Below, in pieces: positions 41,236 through 54,175 of a DNA stretch of 64,000 nucleotides (position 1 is the stretch's first letter; each line of letters begins with the position of its first letter). The stretch is from Lepisosteus oculatus (Eukaryota; Chordata; Actinopteri; Semionotiformes; Lepisosteidae), in contig NC_090723.1 in the NCBI RefSeq assembly GCF_040954835.1, positions 816,001 to 880,000 of the forward strand. Direction: 5' to 3'. A program made the position numbers and the translations under genes. The notes beneath the pieces are model-generated. The model searched no databases, was not told the DNA's origin, and saw only the letters and a program-made list of their open reading frames with translations.

Positions 41236-44200
41236 GGTCCAGGAGCTGTTGCTTCAAAGAAACCTAGAAAAGACGACCAAGGAGACACAGACCCTCCTGG
41301 ACCAGGATTGCCCTCCCTTGTGTGAACTTTGCCATTTGTACAATTGATCTACTTAGTTCACGACGTCTGTGTGTGTGGGGGAGATTTAACACAACTGTCC
41401 AGGGAATGCTTCAATTGGAAAAACAGTTGAATACCTGTCAGCTAGAAGACAGAAACAGCTGGAGGAGAGACAGAGTTACTGTTAGTCCGCTGCAGTGCTT
41501 AGGGTGGCCATCTGGACCCACTGCCTTCAGGACAGGGACATATTTTAGAGCTGTCTGTAAGCTGGGATGAATGGCTGGATACTGTTGCTTACTTGTCGCA
41601 CACGGCAAGCTGTGTCTTGCTGCCTCTGCCTTCAGTCACAAGAGGAGAATAGCTGACTGACTGGTGTGACTGATGTCATCTGGGAGTGTGAGTCCAGATT
41701 CTGGTGATCCGTTAACAGGAGGATCCTGAGGTTTCAGCTGTGAAGAAAGTGAAATATTAGGAATAAAAAAAAATGCTGGAAATCTATTTTATTCCATGGC
41801 GTAGAACACTGTTGTATTTTTTCACAGCTTTGGCTTAATTAAAAAGCCAGTTCCTTTTACTTTAAAGGATCCTTTAGTATTCTTGTCTTGTGTGAGAGGG
41901 CCCTGAGGACGAGAGGACCAGATGGCCACCCTGGCTTTCTGTAGTCTTGAAAGGATTACCGTTGTATTGCAGAGCTGGGCTGAATGCAGTGGGTCAGCCT
42001 GCCCTGCCCCTGCAGGGCCTTGATTCATACACAGGTACTGTAATTCAGGCTTCTGTAGATCATCATCTCTTTCAGCCGCTAGGAAGATGGTTAAATTGAT
42101 CTAATTAATGTTTAATTGGAATTAATTGTGCTTTCATGGCCTCTGGTTGTAAATGGTTTATCCTCCAAACTGAGGCACCTGTTAGATTTCAGCCCCTGAG
42201 GAGCAGGACTCTGCTGTGATGTGCTGCACAGTAGCACGGTCTCTCCAGAGCTGTGTGACTGTCGAGTCCTCAGACCCCCCGGCCTCTGCACAGCTCTTCT
42301 CGCCCTGCAGCGCCATGTCTGCTCGCGGTCCTGCTGGGATGCTCCGGCTGTTTGCCCTGCAGGTCTGTGGTCAGGGGAGGAGTTTCGCATCACTGAAAGT
42401 TCACGCAGGAGCTTCTAGAGTAGTGCTCCCCTGCACAGCCCCACTAACTCCAGCAGAGCATAAGCACAAGAAAAGCTGTATTAAACCTACTGCTTCTGCT
42501 AAATTAAACTTCATTCATATAATTAATTAGATACTGTATGCTTAGTAATAAATACTAAGGTACTTGTAGTAAAGCTTGTTTTATGATGTGTTTGCTGAGC
42601 TTATATTACAACAGCAAAAGCAACAACGAGGAATCTGAGCACTTACAGACAGAGCTACACTGACAGCATTTTGACTAAGGGTTTTAAAACTGCAATTATA
42701 AAGTAGCTGACACACCAGTCTTAATATTTAAAGTGGGTTTCCTTTATATGCTTTGTATTTGTGCAAATTAATGTTAAGAGTAGTTTTCTGCAGTAATAAT
42801 ACGTTTTAGTGAGCTGTGCTGTGCTTTGTCGTGATTTACAGTACTCTCACTGGTTATTACTTAGCTTTGTGTTGTTCTGTTTACCTTGTAAATAACAGAG
42901 CAAAAGATTAAAGCAGAGCCGAAAAATTCAAAAGCTAAAATGGATCTCTGTCAAACACCATATGGAAATTCAAAAGCATTGAGTGTTTAAAAAAAGGAAC
43001 ATGAGGCCGTCTCCAGAGATCCACATTCGGGTATATAAATGAAATGTAGCAAAGCAGGCAGTCTCTCTGTGTTCCACAGAAATCTGACAGGCATAGCGGA
43101 ATTTCTAATGGGAAGTTGTTGCTTTTTCTGCACAAGCAGGGAAGGGGAGGTAGGAGCAGGTGAATCAGCCTCAGACAAAAACAGGCCGTGCTGCCTGAGG
43201 ACACACAGACAGGACAGAGCCATGGCACGCCGTGGGAGTGGTGGAGAGTGCGCGCTCGGTGTTTCCTGAGGGAGTTGTGAGGGATGTGGGAAGGGTAGCG
43301 TCTAGCCTCGCTCTCTCCGGAGGAGAAAGACCACAGTCCCAGACACACACCTTACAATTCTGAGGCTGTTAGTGTGATGCCTAAAAAGCAGTTCTCAGAC
43401 TAGATACTTCATGCGTCTGTCTCTGCCTGCTCTTCTTGTGCATTTATCTGTGTATGAATCCCAGGGCACTCTCTCGTTCACAGCCTTTCTAATACTCTGC
43501 TTTACCTACAGCACTTTTGTTTGTTTACCTGCCTGCAGATACACTGGCAGGCACAGTTTTGTGGCCGGTTAGGAATCCTGAGAGGTACAAAATATACAAA
43601 AGGAAAACATAGTCTCTAAACAAGCTTCTCATGAGAAGAGAGTTCTCAAGGAGAGAGTTTTACTGGTGTCTTAATGCCAGTCTCCCAGATTTCCATGTCT
43701 TTGGAAGGTCGTGATTCTCCTTAACAAGCTCATGTTCCTGCTCTCTCTCATTCTCCCTCTCCCCTAGTAGAAACATTGCTTTTTTATTTCTAAGAAATTT
43801 AAGGGTGGATCTGAACTCTCCTCCTTCATTTTAATATGTAGGAGTTCAGGTCTACAAGAATCGTTATCAGCATCTTCAGCATCAATTTGCTCTTGAGTTT
43901 AATATAACAATGCACTCTTGTGGAGTGGATCTCAAGTAGAGCGAAGATGATCACATTCTTTCCTAGAATTGTATCATTCTAAAAAATGTTAGATGAAAAT
44001 GTCCATATCACTTCAAGGAAATTCAAGGTTCTTTGTTTAAAATTCCTTTCTAAGTTGTGAAAAGAATCTACCATCAAAGGCAACAGTTACTGTATCTTGG
44101 GACTTTTTCCTAATTAGTGAAGGCTCCTGGGGACTTCTATGTGCTGCTGTTAGGCAATAATATATTCAAATAGCCTCCCACATGTCTAAAAGCCATGCTA

Positions 44201-44569
44201 TTGAGCTATTATGATGCTAAGATGATGCAATTCACTTAGATATTATAATAAAAACTTTTAAACTACCCTTTTTAGGCTCTGTCTCTGCATTATCTAGTAT
44301 TATCTGGTATAATCTTAATTATAACAGTGAGCCAGACTGTACCTCAGTGTTTGTGCAGTGACGCTGGTATATACATATACCATATGAGCAGATTTTTGTT
44401 TTAACTGTAAAACTTCTGCATGCGTCAGAGAAAAGCTCTTCTGTTTTTTTTTATCAGGCAGCTTATTTTTGCTTTAATGTGCAAAAAAACACTAAATAAA
44501 ATCACGCCAAGAATTATTATTATTAATTATTTGTAGTTTATATAGCAAAAAGTCACCTTTTATTGTCGT
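41236..44569. other. Noncoding, nothing recognised
   Basis: No coding match or named repeat seen; short frames lack recognisable motifs. Confidence 0.5.
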
Positions 44570-44832
44570 GCAGAAAGGGTGGCTCAGTAATGTGGCTGCT
44601 GGTGCTACTGTCTTGGCTCCGGGATCCTCTGTGATTCAGTTCCAGGCGGGGCACATTCTGTGTGGAGTCTGCGTGTCCCTATCACGTTGGCATGGACTCT
44701 TGCTGGGAGCTCTGGTTACATCTTTCCCAGAGACATACTTTCTGTGTTATTTGGTGTCTCTTAATTGGCATTGTGTGTTTGCATGTCCTGCATTGAGCTC
44801 CACACTTTCAGGATAGGCTCTGAGATGTCATG
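44570..44832 (+). repeat. Degraded V-SINE
   Basis: The order head (gcagaaagggtggctcagta), core (tgtgtggagtctgcgtgtcc) and tail (ctttcaggataggctctgag) is intact, but many bases differ from the other copies, suggesting an old insertion. Confidence 0.6.
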
Positions 44833-47800
44833 ACCTTCCCTAGGAGTCGCTGTCTGGTAAAGGACACCTGCTAATGAGTCAATCGGATCTAACAGGTACA
44901 TTGAAGGATAAAATACTGCAACACATCATATTAGCTGATCGTATGTCATTAGACCAGCGAGATCATGTGATCAAGTGAACTGTTCAGTGTGAGATTAACA
45001 CTGCTAAATGACAGGCTTGGTTTCTGTTCACCCATTAACTAATAACTGTCGTTACAGCAGTAGAAAATACTAGTGGAGGCTTTGAGAAAATTGTTGTGGA
45101 TCATAACACACACATATTCTAACTCCTTATTCAGTCTAATACCTTTGCATAGCAGTTTCATACACAACCTTCACTCACAGAGAATTCCATTGCAATTGTA
45201 AGATTTAGGTAAACGTTCAGATTTCAGATATCTACAGAACAGGAAGGGCTTTTCCAGAGAGAGAGATTCTGTACTATAGAGTATGTTATCAGTTTTAATA
45301 CGCAGCTCTTTAGGATACAGATATAGCACCATGAAACTGGTAGTTCACAGATCTGCAGATTCCATTTTGTGAATTGTGATCTCATAATAAAAACAGGAGG
45401 ACGTTCAGGTGGATTGCATCCTCTTACATTAACTAAATTTAAATTATGCAGCATAAATTTACATATGGACAGCAGCAACTGTTTTTCTAACAGTTTATGA
45501 CTCTAAGGGAGCAGTAAAACAAATAATTAATTTAAATATTTTCTGCTTTCAAAACTCAAATTTCATTTTTAATATCCATTTGCTGAAGAGTTCGCTAATG
45601 CCATTACCTTCATTCACTCCCCAGTCTGGGGAATGCGATGATTACATTTACTCCACTCTGGATGAATTTATTACTCTACATGCAGTTAACACAATTGGTT
45701 CAAAAGTAACAATTTCATTCAAGCAATACCACATACTCTATTTAATGAGCTGATAAAAGCATCTCTCCAACTGTTTAAAAAATATTTTTAGTATAACAAA
45801 TTACCACCTGATTTTGATGCATTAATTTCCCCTTGAACTCATCTTTAAGGTGTCAGTGAGTTCTATGTGCCGGCCTAAGAGTTGAATAAGACAATCAGAG
45901 TGGCTCTGAAAGTGAGAATCAGCATTCAGCATTGTAAGACCCTCAGGGGTAGAGTCAATTCTTTGTGAAATAATTCATGATGAATTTATTAAGAGAGGTC
46001 CACACTTGCTCTGTGCGACTAATTACAATGAGGAAATTCACATCATTTTTGAACAAAAAAGATGCTGCTGCTGGCTGTTGAACCCATACAAAATACAAAG
46101 TACTGTAGCTGTGTCTGCAGTATCGTCCAAGCATAGGGATCATAAGAGATTGCATTAGCATAAACACTATTGTATATAGAGAGTCCAGAGAGGCTGAATC
46201 AGAGAACATTTCTTACACAGGCTAAGCAGGCTATTGGCTGTGGCTGAGCAGCTTTGGTTTGACCGGTAGCATCTCCCCAAGGCAAATGTCTTAAACAGAT
46301 GGTATCCTGGATGGGAGGAGCCCTTGACAATCTTTTCTGCTCACTTCTTTAGACTGAGTTTATGCAGGTCATCAGTAAATGGCAAATGGCAGCCAGTGAC
46401 TCTCTCTGCACAGTGGACGATGTGTTGCAATCGTCTCTAGAATGGACAGACATGTTGCCAAACCAAACGGTTCAAGAAGCTGAGAGAATGCTCTCAATAA
46501 TGCCTCTAAAAACTGAAAGGGAATGGGCCGGGAAACACTGAGATTTTTCCATTGATGCAGGAAATACAATCTCTGGTGGTGCGTTTTCTTTGTGATGCCG
46601 ATAACATTTGCATCTGTTTTGAGGGATGTGTAGATTTCCACCCAGATGCATACTAAAAGATCCCTAAAAAAAGTAACTAAGGCAAATTCTCATTGCAATT
46701 AAACATGTGGCCACTGATGTGATGGACACTTCTTCATTGAACTTTAATGCTTGTGGTTTTGAATAGAGGGAAACTAAATGACAGACAAAAACACAACAGA
46801 TGCAAATAAGAAAAGGATTTTAGAGGATGTTAGAACTCCTCAGGGCTGTCAACACAGACTTATACTGTATACTGCATGTGAATAACAAAGGAAGACAATA
46901 TGTGTTCAAGAAGAAAAGTAGGCATCCTTTAAAGAAACTTTGAAACCAGACCAAAATATAAGGTGGCTTTTTTTAAAGAAGGATTATGGATCAAAAACAA
47001 AACAAGGGTTCAGGGTGCTGTTTTGTTATCTGAGTATGAACAAATCAGCATTGCCAATGTGAACTAAAACAGTAGGCACAGTTTGTTTTTACAGACTGGG
47101 TGGTGACCATATGTCGAGAGAGAGCAGAACTGGTGAGTGCATGACACATATAAACATGCCACTGTAATAAGCAGCTCAGGAGGGAGAAGCTGCAGCCATG
47201 GCAACAGGACGAGGCCCACTAACAAACAGAAAGATACAGGAGACCTGCCGCTACTGAACGGGCACCTGATGGGGAGATGCCCATGTTCTCTTTGGGGGTT
47301 GGGGCGCAGCTATCATCGAGTCACAAAAAACTCTGGGGCCCAGCGCAACGACAACACAGTGGAAGGAGAATGCATTTCAGGACATTGCCAAGCCTGTCAG
47401 TGAGGCTCTGTGGGATCCTCTTGAGGTGTGAAAGGATGAAGTACCTTTGCTTGCCCCCTTCAGCACGGCTGCGTCTCTGATCCTTCTCAAAGATCATGAA
47501 GCAGGCAGAGTTTCACTCCTGTTCCGCCTTTAATAAACGTGTAGAGCTCAAAAATGATGATTACAAGGTTGGTACTCTATCATTATCATGTGAAACAGGT
47601 GGTCAAAGGTCCAAAGTCTACCAGAAAACTACCAGGCCTGGGGCAGGACGTCCGCAGGACATTACAACTGATAGGCTGCTTAACAACTTTGAAGTCATCC
47701 AGCGGGTTTATGGGAGGTGTAGTCCGCATAGGCAATGTTGCACCTCTGAGCTACACTAGACAGTTTTCTGTACTGGCTCCCCACAATTTGTGTTGACCTG

Positions 47801-50800
47801 TGCACCCAGAAGCAGCTGCCTGCTATAGAGAAGCAATAGCAGAGGGAAACATGAACATACCCCTGCAGCTGAAGCACTGAAGAACAATGGCACCTGGCGA
47901 GGTGTTCTTGGGTAATTCTTGTCAAACCAGCTATTGACATGACATACACTCAAAATGGTAATCTCTGAGCTCTGCCTACACTCCCAATGAGGGCTTTTAC
48001 TGTTTGATTCGGTCAAGTTACTGTGCAGTTTGTGTCCAGGTCTTCTTTGTGAGTGTTGTGGGTTGAAATGAAAATTTGCTGCTGCTCAGCTTGTCATTGG
48101 AGAACCGCAAGTCTGCCAAAAAATATCAGCTTTGTGACGGTGCACTGGAGAAAAGTCCTATGAGTGTCAAGCTTACAATGTGAATAACTTACCAACTCAT
48201 GTTACAACAAATTGAAAGTCCCAGGAGGGTTTTTTTTAACTGTGAATGTGTCACACTGAATTCCTTTTTTGTCTTTATTTCTTCTGGTAGTAACTTAAAA
48301 TAAGCTTTAATTTTTTTATACTTCTAGGAAACAAAGACCATTAAATGTCTCTGTGGCATTAAAAGGAAAATGCATTCAGTGACAGGTTTCCCTGTGAGCT
48401 ATTTCCATTGATTTAAGTGGATTGACCGTAAGATTTGAGAACCAAGCATATGAAGCTGTGTCCTTGTGACAGAAATAATTCATAAAGCTCTAGCAAGTAA
48501 ACACTGTGTTCCAGGAAAGAAGGTGCCTGGTAATTCATTACTTAGCAACAGTGTAATATACCAAACAAGTGTGCTTTGACCTTCAGTCTGCCCTGATATC
48601 TTCCAACAGTGCCTGTCTCAGTGAGCATTTGTTAGTGAACTTCCTGAATAAACTTCTACAAAACGTGATATATGTATACAGTACTTTGAAACTATATTTA
48701 TATATATGGGTCCTGTATGTGTATACATGGGTACAAATACAGTTCATGCATAATTGGAAAAGTCCTGAGGATAATATACAGTAGAGGAAATTCCATCAAT
48801 ACCAATGAAACAGTCCTATTTTTAAAGCACAATTTACACACTCTTACAGACTGATTATAACCTGGCGGACACATCCCTGATGTTGACATGCTGCTACTAC
48901 TCTTCCGCGATACGTAGATTCAAAGAATCTCTGGGTATAAGTGAAAATCTGGCATGTTAAATTCTGGACAAGGTAAAGAACTGGGATTTCAGATTTGGCT
49001 TCACCTTTACTGAAACATTTAAAGAATGCAAGCATTTTACCTGCTTTTTACGCTACAAAATGCAGATCTCTCAGGACTTACCATGAGCTTATAATAAAAG
49101 GTCTAAAATGTCTTAAGAAGATCTTAATGGAATGGTGTTTCTGCATAAAGAAAGAAAAATATTGACTGAAAAGAGAAGACCAATGCAAAGCACATATCGT
49201 ACCTACAGTATATACAGTATACATCAGGGAGGTGATATTCAATAACATCTGAACCCACGTGAGTAACATGATTCCTCAGACTTCAATGAGACATTAACAA
49301 CAAATAGAAATGGTGCAGTCAGGCTCCTTCAAGCTGTGCTCTTGCCCTGGAAAAAAGCTGGCCCAGAAAAGGCTTCTGCTGAATTTTAACCCCCTGGTTA
49401 GAGCAGCACAAACTGCACATTAGTAGCCAGTAGTTACTGCAGCGCAGTGGTAACAACAGGAAAGAGGGGAAGGAGAGAAGCAGAGAGATTGAGGGTTCCA
49501 TCTACAGTAATTTCACCAGCATGCAGCAGTCAGTAACTGCAGATATATCACAGTGCAATACATCACTCAGGCTTTTGTACACTGCAGAAAGGGCAAGAGA
49601 TACATGACAGCTATTTGATTTCCATTAGACACACACACAAAGTGAGGTGGCCTTGTGTGTCACAACGATACAGGTGTTCTTTCAGCTCTGAAGCACAGCC
49701 TGCTGGCCTCATACACTGCAAGGATCGTACTTTGGGGGGCTCTTAGAGGGTTTTCTTTAAAGGAGTGGGGGTACAGTACATCACATGACAAGAAATCGCT
49801 CTCACTATAAAACAAAAAAACAACAACATTGTACTAGAACATATAACTTCTATAAGCAACGGCACTATTAATGATAAAGTATTGAAAGCAGAAAAACATG
49901 CTGACAGATCTGCATTTTTTATATGGCATTATTTCATGCTCAGTTTGCTTTAAAGGAACTAAATGTGTTCAGTCACGACTGATGGATAGGAAGAGGGGAG
50001 CACTGACAAAGTGAGACCAGCATTTACTTTATGCAGATGTAAAAGTTGTCATACAGTTGTTACAGTGACCCAGCTTAGCAGAGGGCCTTGCATAGCCCCA
50101 GGCCTTTTGGTGCAAAGCAGGGATGAACAGTTCTAATCTTGGAGGCCTTGTCTTTGTCTGCAAGACTTCAATCCTGCAAGATTTCAGCTCCGAACAGCCT
50201 AAAACATCTCATCACTGGCTTCATGGGACTCATTTGTCAAGTTCTTCCAGGTCTCGAGGAGCTGCTGACTGGAAGAGCCACACGAAATCTGCAGGGGCAG
50301 CAGGTCCAGCATTGCTTATAAAGCCAAGAACAGGAGAACTTTCAGTACACAAAGTAGTGGTGGTTTAAGACAAACTGCTTAGCCATTTTGCTGAAGCAGA
50401 TTCCCTGGGAATTTTCAAGAAACAGCCAGACCAGCTACCAGATGAGCTCAGTCGGGTTGAATGACCCCCTCCTTGTTAATCATTCTTATGAGCAATGTCT
50501 CACGATCTGGAGAAGGAGTAACAGAAGGAGTAACAGGAGGGGTATAATGTATCTAGAAATTATACATACCTAATAGGAAATATGCTTTAAAACTGAAATA
50601 ATTATATTTTAAAAAATCATCTTAATTTGGAAACCAAATGAAAGGACAAATGTGTTGAAAACGGGGTCATATAAAATCAAAATGCCAACCCATCTGGATC
50701 AAAAACCCCAAACCTGATAACGGCTGTCTGTCTACCAGAGTCTTCTGGTGTTTCTCTATGATCCAATGCTGGGCTCTCATTTGCAGAAACAGTAGGTTAA

Positions 50801-51144
50801 AGTTTTGATTTAGTTCAGATCCTGTTCTTTCTAGTCTTTAGAAAAGCAAACAGCAGAGACAATTCAGTCAGAACTGAAGCAAAAGCAGGGATTAGGTTTT
50901 TTAAAAATCTTTGACAGGGGCTTATTCTCATTTGCTCTGACATTTAGCCAGGGCACAGTGAAAATGTGTGAGGATGGATGAATTGAGTGATGGATTGATT
51001 TGAAACTCATGCTGAGAGAAAAGTTTTGATTAAAAAGCTCTGTGTGCCAAATTCTGAAAAAAAGGCGCAGTGAGTGGGACTAATTAGTTATCTCTAGCTT
51101 CTCCCTGTTGTTTCTGATTAGCCACACACCCCCAAATCGCTTTC
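44833..51144. other. Noncoding, gene-poor
   Basis: AT-rich with no recognised genes. A small tandem of ggagtaacagaa units occurs at about 50514-50538. Confidence 0.5.
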
Positions 51145-51322
51145 CACTTATCAGAGAGTATAAAAGCGTACAAGTGTCTTATTTTGCCTTTTCTTTTAGC
51201 GTTTTGTAGTGGGAGAACACAACAAGCGTGATGAATTTGCTGTTCTAAAAACGTGGGATCTCAGCGACAGGATTGCGGAGCTCGAAAGCGACCTTTCGCC
51301 CTTGAATGCTTTTAGTTTTTAA
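51145..51322 (+). promoter_or_regulatory. TATA and GATA motif cluster with short open frame
   Basis: cttatcag (GATA-type, about 51147-51154) is followed by tataaaag (51159-51166). Downstream, ttttcttttag (to 51199) precedes a 40-codon open frame (51200-51319) ending in TAA. The cluster resembles a compact promoter, but it may be chance in AT-rich DNA. Confidence 0.3.
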
Positions 51323-54000
51323 AGCACTTTGGGAGCCATATGTAGCTGAGGCAGCCAATACAGCCTGGAATAGAGCTGTTGACGCCTCTGACTGGGAAAC
51401 CAGTTTACACACACAGCATCTGTAATGACACCTCCCCGTGCATCATGAGAAATAAGTAGGGGGGGAGGTTACTTTTTGTCTCCCTTATCAGCTCCAGAGC
51501 CTGCTTCCTCACTGCAGTCACAGCTTAATAACATCCCACACAGCAGCGGCAGAGACAGGGGTTATGGAACAGCAACGGGCAAAAGTTCATTAAACAGCCT
51601 CTTTGAGTTTTCAGTCTAGGCCTGAACTGACACCATTTCAGTGAGAAACCTTCTGGACCTCGATTAAGCCTAATTGAAGCTCATTAGGCAGATTTCTGTT
51701 TTCCAGTTCGAGTGCTGTGAAGATCTCACTGCAATTTCTTTTTTCCCCTTATGTCTCTGTTGTTACAGGGGAGCTTTGGAATGAGAGAGAAGGAAATCCA
51801 GGGTTTATATTGTTTCCAGAGCACTTTACAAATTACTTGTTGCAAATTACACGTGAGCTGAATACATTAACAAATGCTCAACATTTTAAGTGCTTTATTA
51901 CTCTTTCTTATTATGCTGAGTATTCCTCATCCATCTTACACAAAGCTTTTAGTGTGAATTGCATTTGTTTCTGAAATCAGAGTATTTCTTGTAGCAAGAT
52001 GATACCAGATAAAGATGACTGTAACATGCTTAATGACCTACATGAATGTTGCGGTGTGAAAAATGTGCGTAGCCTGGTTACTTAAAAAAACGGACTGGAT
52101 GAGATCCTGGGATCACCAGTTCAGTTATTAACTACAAAATGGGCCAGATGGGCTGCAAGCCTTCCTCTCCTTTGTGACCTGTCTACTGATTGTAGTACCA
52201 CTCCCCTGCTTGTGCAAGTGGTAGGGTCTTGACATTTGTGAGGGTTTGGTGCAGAGAGCAGCTGCGAATAGCCAAATTCACATATAACCAAATCTGTACT
52301 GTCGCATGATGTACTGTAGTATAAAGACATTGTGTAGGTAACCGTCCCTTACATGATACTTAAAATACTGATGCATTGGCTTTAAGTGAATTAAAATATA
52401 TTTGATCAACAAACAACAGTAATCACTTAAAGGAATTACTTAAAGGAGTCTGCTACAATAAAAATGTGTGTCTGGCGGATATCTGCACTGTCTCTCTGCC
52501 TCCTCCATTAGCTCTCCCTGCTGTAACGAAAAGGGCAATAAAACCAGGAGCCGTTCCCAGTATATAACATTTGAATCTTTTCTACTGAAATATTCATTAG
52601 TGATTTGCTCTTTTTAGAAAGCCAAAGAAAGTTTGTGTGACTGAAACTTTTCAAGATTTAGTTTAAAACCTAGTAAGACCAGTATGGAAATGCCGATCCC
52701 CTTGGATGAAACAAACTCAAAAATCAGACGATGTGATGGATTTGGGTTGTTCAGAGCTCCAGCTGTGCGATGACAAGTGTTCTCTTGTTAGAAGACAGTG
52801 AATTTTCGTAGCCCATCTGCTCACTATGCACTTGGGAATTTCCCTGCTGCTGCCATCTACTGGCAATTTCAGGAAACACTCGTACCGGAGCATGTGGAAC
52901 CACAGCACTGACATCTTGCGTGAAGCTGGCTAGTTTCTGATATGTGATAATGCATCTTTGACATGAGTGTAGTAGAGTCTCCACATTTGCGAGAGTCTAA
53001 ACACATACTGTTGTTCTCGCTGTAAATTACATTAATATAACCAGACTCTATAGATCTGGACATATTTTAATATACTCTTTTATTCCAGCCCAGTTGCTTC
53101 AAGATGTGTCGCAGGAGACCCTACTGAAAAAAAATCACTGTATGTTGAAATAATTATTAATTTCTTCCCCCATAAGCTGTTCTAGCCAACTAAGTACATT
53201 TTTATGGGTTCTTTCATAACTTGAGCACATAGGAAAAAATATAAATAATAAAAATACAAATTTCAAGTGCAATTAACAGAAGAGGGATTTGGGGGAACTA
53301 TGACTGATCTCTGTGACTCAGTCATACCTGTCTGCACAAGCCTTTCATGTTGTTGATTGGAGCCTTTTAATCATCTGCGAGGAAAATAAAGGCAGGAGCT
53401 CTTCTCCTCTCCTGTCATCTTTGATCTTTTTCAGTGGAAATGTTTCTGTCCAACACATTAAAGCACCTGCCATTCCGTTTCAGACTTCTCTAATTTTTAT
53501 TTTCTCCTAGGAGCTTTCTCCGAAGTAAGATCAAAGATGCCACCAAAACTCTCCCACTACAAACCAGTGTTCGGGGAAAGAGAAAGTAAACTGTGCTGGT
53601 TTGGGCCAGCAAAATGTCTAATTTTAATAACTCTGAAGCAAGAGAGATCTAACAAGCTGCTGGACAGATTTTATTATTAAGAATGGGCTTATGATCCCCT
53701 ACAATCCTGCAAAGTCAAAGAGGATTTGTTCAGCAGCTGACGAGTAGTGGAAAATGAGTGGAGGATAGCATCTGTGAAGAAATAACATGCCGATCAATAA
53801 GACAAAGGCCTGGTCACACGCTCAGGTTACCAAATTCAAAGATTAAAAAGCCACCTTTTTCTCCAGTGCACTTCAGTTTGAGTAAGTCCTCGTGAAATCA
53901 GGGAATCAGTCAGCTGAATCATGCTCTGACTATTTCTGAACCATTTTGTCTTGCAGGCAGTTTTGATAGCACATACAGAAAATGTAAAGGATATACAGTA
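51323..54000. other. Noncoding, nothing recognised
   Basis: AT-rich; no coding exon or repeat family identified. Confidence 0.5.
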
Positions 54001-54175
54001 CCATCCATCCACACATCCATTTTCTAACCACTTCTTCCAGTTCAGGGTCATGGTGGAGTCACAGCCTGGGCCAGCATTGGGGTGTTCATTGCAGGGCAGA
54101 AACACACACTCACACCAGGAACAATTTTCCCAGAAGCCAATCAACCCACCAGTGTGTCTTTGGACTGTGGAGGAG
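54001..54175 (-). repeat. V-SINE 3' fragment
   Basis: Reverse tail ccatccatccacacatccat, then ttctaaccacttcttccagt and cagaagccaatcaacccacc, ending at gtgtctttggactgtgg. The promoter head is absent. Confidence 0.75.
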
